Source: Bradyrhizobium huanghuaihaiense (GTDB lineage: Bacteria; Pseudomonadota; Alphaproteobacteria; Rhizobiales; Xanthobacteraceae). Taken from it: a stretch of DNA of 64,000 nt. A program made the position numbers and the translations under genes. The notes beneath the pieces are model-generated. The model saw only the letters and a list, made by a program, of their open reading frames with translations, was not told where the DNA came from and made no database searches. The first letter of the stretch is position 1. Each line of letters begins with the position of its first letter. The DNA lies in NCBI RefSeq assembly GCF_007830635.1, contig NZ_VLLA01000017.1:124001-188000 (forward strand), given 5' to 3'. Positions 59,083 through 64,000 of the stretch are shown here, one piece after another.

Positions 59083-59871
59083 TCAGTCGATGATGTGATA
59101 CCCGCCGTCGATGTAGAGCACGCCGCCGGTCATCAGCTTGGCGCCGTCGAGCGCCAGGAAGGCCGTGGCGTTGCCGACGTCGTCGATGCTGACGAGACTG
59201 CGCGACGGCGCCTTCGACTGCGCCTTGTCCATGAGCTCGTCGAACTCGGGAATGCCTGAGGCGGCGCGCGTCGCCAGCGGGCCCGGCGAGATCGCGTGGA
59301 CGCGGATGCCCTTCGGACCGAGCTCGGCCGCGATGTAGCGCACCGACGCCTCGAGCGCGGCCTTGGCCACGCCCATGACGTTGTAGTTCTCCACCACCAT
59401 CTGGCTGCCGTAATAGGTCATGGTGAACAGTGTGCCGCCGTTCTTCATCAGCGGCTCGGCGAGATGGGCCATGCGCATGAACGACCAGCACGAGACATCC
59501 ATGGTCTTGAGGAAACCGTCGCGGCCGACATCGACGACGCGGCCGTGCAACGCCTCCTTGGGCGAGAAGGCGATGGAATGAAGCAGGAAGTCGAGCTGGC
59601 CCCACTCGGCCGCAATGCGGTCGAATACCGCTTCGGTCTGTCCTTCGACCATCACGTCCAGCGGCATGAAGATCGGCGCCTGCAGCGCCTGCGCCAAGGG
59701 CTCGACATGCTTCTTGGCGCGATCGTTCAGGTAGGTGACGGCGAGATCGGCGCCGAGCGCACGAAACGCCCGCGCACAGCCCCAGGCGATGGACTGGTCA
59801 TTGGCGATGCCGACGATCAGGCCCTTCTTTCCCTTCAGGGCCACCTTGCTGTCCGGGAATACTGGGATCAT
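59083..59871 (-). CDS. fabI: Enoyl-[acyl-carrier-protein] reductase, FabI type
   Basis: 262 residues from the ATG at 59871, which overlaps the ackA stop (ATGA). Features: GKKGLIVGIANDQSIAWGCARAF (NADH-binding start of FabI), LLHSIAFSPKEALHGRVVDV, and the Tyr/Lys pair in NYNVMGVAKAALEASVRYIA, which fits YxxMxxxK. VHAISPGPLATRAASGIPEFDEL is also typical. It reduces enoyl-ACP or, in this setting, possibly a short enoyl-CoA. Last gene of the operon DUF3141-pta-ackA-fabI. Confidence 0.93.
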   Translation of the reverse strand: MIPVFPDSKVALKGKKGLIVGIANDQSIAWGCARAFRALGADLAVTYLNDRAKKHVEPLAQALQAPIFMPLDVMVEGQTEAVFDRIAAEWGQLDFLLHSIAFSPKEALHGRVVDVGRDGFLKTMDVSCWSFMRMAHLAEPLMKNGGTLFTMTYYGSQMVVENYNVMGVAKAALEASVRYIAAELGPKGIRVHAISPGPLATRAASGIPEFDELMDKAQSKAPSRSLVSIDDVGNATAFLALDGAKLMTGGVLYIDGGYHIID

Positions 59872-61082
59872 GACACCCTCACAGATCGTGTGTTTTGCGA
59901 CGAGCCGTTGACCAGCATCGCCAGCGTGTGCTGCGCAATCATCAGCTCCTCGTCGGTCGGGACGACGTAGACGGGGATGCGACTGCCGGAATGCGAGATC
60001 AGCCGTGAATGACGGGCATTTTCGTCGGCATCGAGGGTTACACCGAGCCAGGCGAGCTGCTCCGCCACGCGCGCCCGGATCGATGCCGAATTCTCGCCGA
60101 TGCCGGCGGTGAAGACGAAGGCGTCCAGACCCTGCAAGGCCGCAGCCAACATGCCGGCACTGAGCCCGATCCGGTAGACGAAATAGTCGATCGCGAGCCT
60201 TGCATGGGCATCGGTGCTCGCCTCGAGCTCCCGCATGTCGTTGCTGACGCCAGACAGGCCCTTCAGTCCGCACTCGCGGTAGAGAAAGTCCTGAACCCTC
60301 GGAGCGGACATCCCCTTCTCCGAGATGAGATAGAGCACCACGCCGGGATCGACCTGCCCCGGCCGCGTTCCCATCGGCAGGCCATCGAGCGCCGTGAAGC
60401 CCATCGTACTCTCGACGCTGCGCCCATCCTTCAATGCGCACATCGAGGCGCCACTGCCGAGATGGGCGACGATCACGCGTCCGGCGGCGATCTCGGGCGC
60501 GACACGGGGCAGCGTCCGGGCGATGTATTCATAGGACAGGCCATGAAAGCCATAGCGCCGCACGCCCTCGGCATGAAGCTGGTGCGGAATGGCATAGTGG
60601 TCTGCGACCGCATCGTGCGTACGGTGGAAGGCGGTGTCGAAACAGGCGACCTGGAGCAGTGTCGGGAAGTTCGCGAGGAGCGAGCGGATCGGCGCCAGGT
60701 TATGCGGCTGGTGCAGCGGCGCCAGGCTGACGAAGCGCTCGAGGCGGCAGACGACGCCGTGGTCGATCACGACCGGCCGCGAATAGTCCGGACCGCCATG
60801 CACGACGCGGTGGCCGACCGCGATCGGCGTCACCCGAAGCTCGTTCCGCAACCAGTCGCCGGCGACAGCCATTGCCGCCGGCACATCCGGCACGACCTCG
60901 ATCGGATAGGCGCGATCGACCAATGGGCCGTTGCTCGTGCCGCCGGCCCGCAGACGCGGCCGGCTGCCGATGCCATCGATCTGTCCCTTGATCTGCCGCC
61001 GAAGGGTCCCTTCGCCCTCGATCGAAAAGACTTGAAACTTGACGCTGGAGGAGCCGGCATTGACGACGAGGATCGTATCCAT
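59868..61082 (-). CDS. ackA: Acetate/propionate kinase
   Basis: 404 residues from the ATG at 61082. ILVVNAGSSSVKFQVF at the start (phosphate motif), GHRVVHGGPDYSRP (Arg and His at the active site), RRYGFHGLSYEYIA, IVAHLGSGASMCALKDGRSVESTMGFTALDGLPMGTRPGQVDPG and FTAGIGENSASIR are all AckA motifs. It converts acetyl-phosphate and ADP to acetate and ATP, or the reverse. Begins 4 bp after the pta stop; overlaps fabI. Confidence 0.95.
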   Translation of the reverse strand: MDTILVVNAGSSSVKFQVFSIEGEGTLRRQIKGQIDGIGSRPRLRAGGTSNGPLVDRAYPIEVVPDVPAAMAVAGDWLRNELRVTPIAVGHRVVHGGPDYSRPVVIDHGVVCRLERFVSLAPLHQPHNLAPIRSLLANFPTLLQVACFDTAFHRTHDAVADHYAIPHQLHAEGVRRYGFHGLSYEYIARTLPRVAPEIAAGRVIVAHLGSGASMCALKDGRSVESTMGFTALDGLPMGTRPGQVDPGVVLYLISEKGMSAPRVQDFLYRECGLKGLSGVSNDMRELEASTDAHARLAIDYFVYRIGLSAGMLAAALQGLDAFVFTAGIGENSASIRARVAEQLAWLGVTLDADENARHSRLISHSGSRIPVYVVPTDEELMIAQHTLAMLVNGSSQNTRSVRVS

Positions 61083-61086
61083 GGCG

Positions 61087-62052
61087 TCACGCCGCCACTG
61101 TCGGCGCCTTCTGGCGCCTGGCGCGAGCATAGAGCGCGGCAACCGCGCAGGATGCCATGCGCGCGCGTGGAGAATCCGCGCGCGAGGTGAGCACCACCGG
61201 CACGCGGGCACCGAGCACGATGCCCGCACCGTCCGCCTTGGCGAAATAGGCGAGGTTCTTGGCCAGCATATTCCCGGCCTCGAGGTCGGGAACGACCAGG
61301 ATCTGTGCGCGGCCGGCGACCTCGGAGGTGATTCCCTTGATCCGCGCAGCCTCCATGTCGATCGCATTGTCGAACGCCAGCGGGCCATCGAGGTTGCCGC
61401 CGGTGATCTGGCCGCGATCGGCCATCTTGCAGAGGGCGGCCGCCTCGATCGTCGAGGGAATTTTCGAGGTCACGGTCTCGACCGCCGACAGGATCGCGAC
61501 CCGCGGGGTCTTGCCAAAGCCGGCCTGGTTGTAGAGGTCGATCGCGTTCTGGATGATGTCGCGCTTGGCGTCGAGATCGGGGAAGATGTTGATCGCGGCA
61601 TCCGTCACGAAGATGGTCTCGGCGTAGGCCGGCACGTCCATGACGAAGACGTGGCTGATCCGCCGGTCGGTGCGCAGACCGCCGATCTTGGCCGTGACGG
61701 CGCGCATCAATTCGTCGGTGTGAAGGCTGCCTTTCATCAGCAGATCGCCTTTGGCGGCGTGGATGAGCTCGACGCCCTTGGCCGCGGCTTCGTCGCTATG
61801 CGCGGCATCGACAATCTCGAACCCGGACACGTCGAGACCGAATTTCGCGGCCGTGTCCCTGATCTTCCGCTCGGGCCCGACGAGTATCGGCCGGATGATG
61901 CCGGCGCTCGCACTGTCGACGGCGCCGCGCAACGAGGTCTCGTCGCAGGGGTGGACGACGATGGTCGGCAGGGGCACCCCCGCCTTCGCCGCCGCGATCA
62001 GGCGGTCGTATTTGCTGCCGGAATGGGCTCCCGTCGTGTCGGCCGACATCAT
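61087..62052 (-). CDS. pta: Phosphate acetyltransferase (phosphotransacetylase)
   Basis: 321 residues. The Pta fold is seen in YDRLIAAAKAGVPLPTIVVHPCDETSLRGAVDSASAGIIRPILVGP and in GDLLMKGSLHTDELMRAV, VFVMDVPAYAETIFVTDAAINIFPDLDAK (adenine/CoA region), and GPLAFDNAIDMEAARIKGI. It is the short, single-domain form, without the MaoC domain of bifunctional relatives. It makes acetyl-phosphate from acetyl-CoA. The gene precedes ackA in the operon. Confidence 0.92.
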   Translation of the reverse strand: MMSADTTGAHSGSKYDRLIAAAKAGVPLPTIVVHPCDETSLRGAVDSASAGIIRPILVGPERKIRDTAAKFGLDVSGFEIVDAAHSDEAAAKGVELIHAAKGDLLMKGSLHTDELMRAVTAKIGGLRTDRRISHVFVMDVPAYAETIFVTDAAINIFPDLDAKRDIIQNAIDLYNQAGFGKTPRVAILSAVETVTSKIPSTIEAAALCKMADRGQITGGNLDGPLAFDNAIDMEAARIKGITSEVAGRAQILVVPDLEAGNMLAKNLAYFAKADGAGIVLGARVPVVLTSRADSPRARMASCAVAALYARARRQKAPTVAA

Positions 62053-62072
62053 GTCACTCCCGCCAATCCGCG

Positions 62073-64000
62073 TTACGACGCTTTTGCCTTTGAATCGAAA
62101 GGGGCGACGTTCGACGTCAGCTCTCCCTCTCCGTCCAGGCCAAAAAGCCCGGCGACCTGCTTCAGACGATGTGCGCGCTCGCCGGTGATGTCCTCGCTCG
62201 CCGACAGCACCTCGCGCATCGCGGCGAAGGCTTGGCGCCGCAGGCCCATGTCGTCGGGCAGCAATTTCGGGATCGCGGCCAGCGCATATTCGCGATCGAG
62301 CAGCAGCATGAAGAACTGCTCGCGGACCAGCATCTTGAATTCGGCCAGCGTCATCCGGGGGCCGGCATGGTCCCGCCGCACCTGCCGGAGCGCCTCGATG
62401 CTGCGTTCGTCCACCATGCCGCGGGCGGAGCCGACATAGAGCAGCGATCGGATCGCCGCTTCGCGAAGCCCGCCCTCGCCGATGCGCGATTTCAGCTCGG
62501 AGATTCGCCGCTCGAGCATCGCGCGATGCTCCGCCGACATCTCGCGGCGCTGCGAAGGCACGGAATTCGGATCGACCCCTACGGCCGCCTGAAGCAAGGG
62601 CGAACCGTAGACATTGAGGAAGATGGTCTCGCTCAGGGCCTCCTGCGCGTCGCGCCAGCTGTCGAGCGCATGGACAATCTGCTTCGACATCTGCTCCTGG
62701 ATTGCCAGGAACGGATTGTCCTTCGAGACCGGCCTGCGGTTGTCCTCGACGCGATCGGCGGCCGCCTGGATGGTGGACATCCAGGGATTCTTGCTGCTGA
62801 AGGCCTCATATTGCATTCGCAGCGGATGCATGTTGCGCGCCCAGTCCGCCATTTGCGGGGCCACCATCTTCTTGACCCAGGGTTGGACGAACTTCTGATA
62901 GGCCGCCAGATTGAGTTCCGAGACGCGCTTGGCGGCGGCAAACCGCCGCTCGTCCTCGGGCGAATTGCCGCCCATCGCGCGGATATCATCGAGCGTGCGG
63001 GCCTCACAGCGCATCACCCATTGCCCGGCCGCGAGATCGGCATTGAGCGTCTCGTCGCCCCTCGCCTCGAACGTCGCCTCATAGAGCCCGGGCGGAAGCA
63101 CATCGATCAAATCGATGTTGCTTGAAAACTCGGCATGCTCCTTCTTGGCGACACCGCCGGACACGAAGATGCCGAGATGGCCGATGCTCTCGTGAACGGT
63201 ATAGACGATGGTCTGGCCATAGGCCCTGATCTCGTCGACATCGGCATAGCAGTCCAGGATCCAGTTAAGCGCCTGCTGAGGCGGCGTGACGTTGTCGCCC
63301 TTGGAGCAGAACACCACGATCGGCGAACGGATATTGCGCAGGTCGACTTTCTGTCCGTTCGACATCTCGATGCGGCCGGCGGCGAGATTGTTGCCGATGA
63401 ACAGCTCGTCGACGATGAACTGGATCTCCTCGGCATTGAGGTTGACGTGGCCGCCCCACCAGCGCTCGAAATCCAGATAGCGTTCGGCTTCGGTGTCGAC
63501 CTTGGAATAGACGTTGTACTGCTTGGTCCAGAGCGTGTTGGACGGATTCTGGTTCTCGAAGTTCTGCACCAGCCAGGCGCCGTCGAACTTGCCGGCGCCG
63601 AGGTCGCTCGTCAGCGCCGTCAGCCAGCTTCCGCCCAAAAGGCCACCGGAATAGCGCATCGGATACTGGCCGTGCACGCCGGCCCAATAAGCCAGCGGCG
63701 CGCCGGCGATGATCAGGGGCCCGAACAGCTCCGGCCGCAGCGATGCCAGGATCATGACGGCCCAGCCGGCCTGGCAATTGCCGATCACGCAGGGCTTGCC
63801 GTCGGCTTCGGGATGACGGCCGATGACGGTCTCGATGAACTTCGCTTCCGCGCGCGCGATGCGCTCGATGGTCTGGCCCGGCACCGGCTCGGGCAGGAAG
63901 CCGATGAAATAGCAGGGATGCCCCGCCTTCATCGCGACGCCGATCTCGCTGTCTGCCTTGAAGCCGCCAATGCCCGGCCCGTGGCCGGCACGCGGATCGA
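62073..64000 (-). CDS. DUF3141 domain protein (PHA-synthase-like alpha/beta hydrolase), partial
   Basis: The start lies beyond the right end; at least 641 residues are visible. The frame is open to the edge, and the first visible residues DPRAGHGPGIGGFKADSEIGVA join directly to the downstream part. The alpha/beta fold is PHA synthase-like: CYFIGFLPEPVPGQTIE, VIGNCQAGWAVMILASLRPE (nucleophile elbow with Cys, as in PhaC), and VVFCSKGDNVTPP (acid). The C-terminal third is an unrelated helical region of about 300 residues. Such genes often precede pta-ackA in alphaproteobacteria. The function is not established; a link to acyl-CoA or PHA metabolism is inferred. Confidence 0.85.
   Translation of the reverse strand, partial: DPRAGHGPGIGGFKADSEIGVAMKAGHPCYFIGFLPEPVPGQTIERIARAEAKFIETVIGRHPEADGKPCVIGNCQAGWAVMILASLRPELFGPLIIAGAPLAYWAGVHGQYPMRYSGGLLGGSWLTALTSDLGAGKFDGAWLVQNFENQNPSNTLWTKQYNVYSKVDTEAERYLDFERWWGGHVNLNAEEIQFIVDELFIGNNLAAGRIEMSNGQKVDLRNIRSPIVVFCSKGDNVTPPQQALNWILDCYADVDEIRAYGQTIVYTVHESIGHLGIFVSGGVAKKEHAEFSSNIDLIDVLPPGLYEATFEARGDETLNADLAAGQWVMRCEARTLDDIRAMGGNSPEDERRFAAAKRVSELNLAAYQKFVQPWVKKMVAPQMADWARNMHPLRMQYEAFSSKNPWMSTIQAAADRVEDNRRPVSKDNPFLAIQEQMSKQIVHALDSWRDAQEALSETIFLNVYGSPLLQAAVGVDPNSVPSQRREMSAEHRAMLERRISELKSRIGEGGLREAAIRSLLYVGSARGMVDERSIEALRQVRRDHAGPRMTLAEFKMLVREQFFMLLLDREYALAAIPKLLPDDMGLRRQAFAAMREVLSASEDITGERAHRLKQVAGLFGLDGEGELTSNVAPFDSKAKAS

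Noticed and set aside
1..64000. CRISPR arrays, tRNA genes, insertion sequences, prophage genes
   Set aside because: I found no repeated spacers, cloverleaf genes, transposases or phage proteins by reading; the window looks like ordinary chromosomal metabolic DNA.

Overview
The window is GC-rich, densely packed chromosomal DNA. Many neighbouring genes overlap at ATGA or GTGA junctions, and there are no tRNA or rRNA genes, insertion sequences, phage genes or CRISPR arrays that I could see. Gene content fits a metabolically versatile alphaproteobacterium of the Bradyrhizobium/Rhodopseudomonas type: several branched-chain-amino-acid-type ABC systems, CoxDE/Mo-hydroxylase genes, a DUF3141-Pta-AckA-FabI cluster and FixK-like boxes. 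The assignment to a genus is inference.

Left part (1-30 kb): catabolic islands. (a) 1-6482, plus strand: the end of a Mo-hydroxylase large subunit, CoxD- and CoxE-like maturation proteins, an amidohydrolase, a metallo-beta-lactamase-fold lactonase, an SMP-30/cysteine-hydrolase fusion and an azoreductase-like flavoprotein, tightly spaced as one operon. (b) 15014-6508, minus strand: a complete three-subunit Mo-hydroxylase followed by a full LivKHMGF-type importer. It is divergent from a flavin monooxygenase-like gene and a PuuE-like deacetylase. (c) 22526-17239, minus: hyuA, hyuB, an SDR and an HpaI-type aldolase. (d) 29652-23770, minus: a second LivKHMGF importer plus an aminotransferase. Between (c) and (d) lies a Nac-like LysR gene. 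Nearly identical ATA-N9-TAT palindromes sit upstream of both (c) and (d), which suggests one regulon.

Middle (30-39 kb): a GntR/UTRA regulator divergent from a peptide-type ABC importer operon that carries two M20-family and one M24-family hydrolase genes. One M20 and the M24 protein lack expected metal ligands. A 23-bp palindrome lies between the divergent genes.

Right-middle (39-52 kb): the most unusual stretch. A TonB-dependent receptor gene (with an apparent single-base frameshift) is preceded by an exact GTATGA-N16-TCATAC inverted repeat, the NikR operator consensus known from E. coli. About 6 kb downstream is a secreted PHP-like protein ending in a His/Asp-rich tail. Divergent from it is a four-gene set: a membrane-anchored PpiC/SurA-like protein and three successive HupE/UreJ-type membrane proteins, the last with a degenerate metal motif. 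I propose this region as a candidate nickel (or cobalt) acquisition and handling system.

Right end (52-64 kb): short-chain acyl-CoA and PHA-related metabolism. Present are alpha/beta hydrolases (one a tandem two-domain exported protein), a two-subunit CoA-transferase, a MaoC hydratase, and a minus-strand operon DUF3141-pta-ackA-fabI. A TTGA-N6-TCAA (FixK/FNR-type) box lies just upstream of the CoA-transferase genes, and a second similar one upstream of the hydrolase operon. This points to low-oxygen control of acetyl-phosphate and overflow metabolism.
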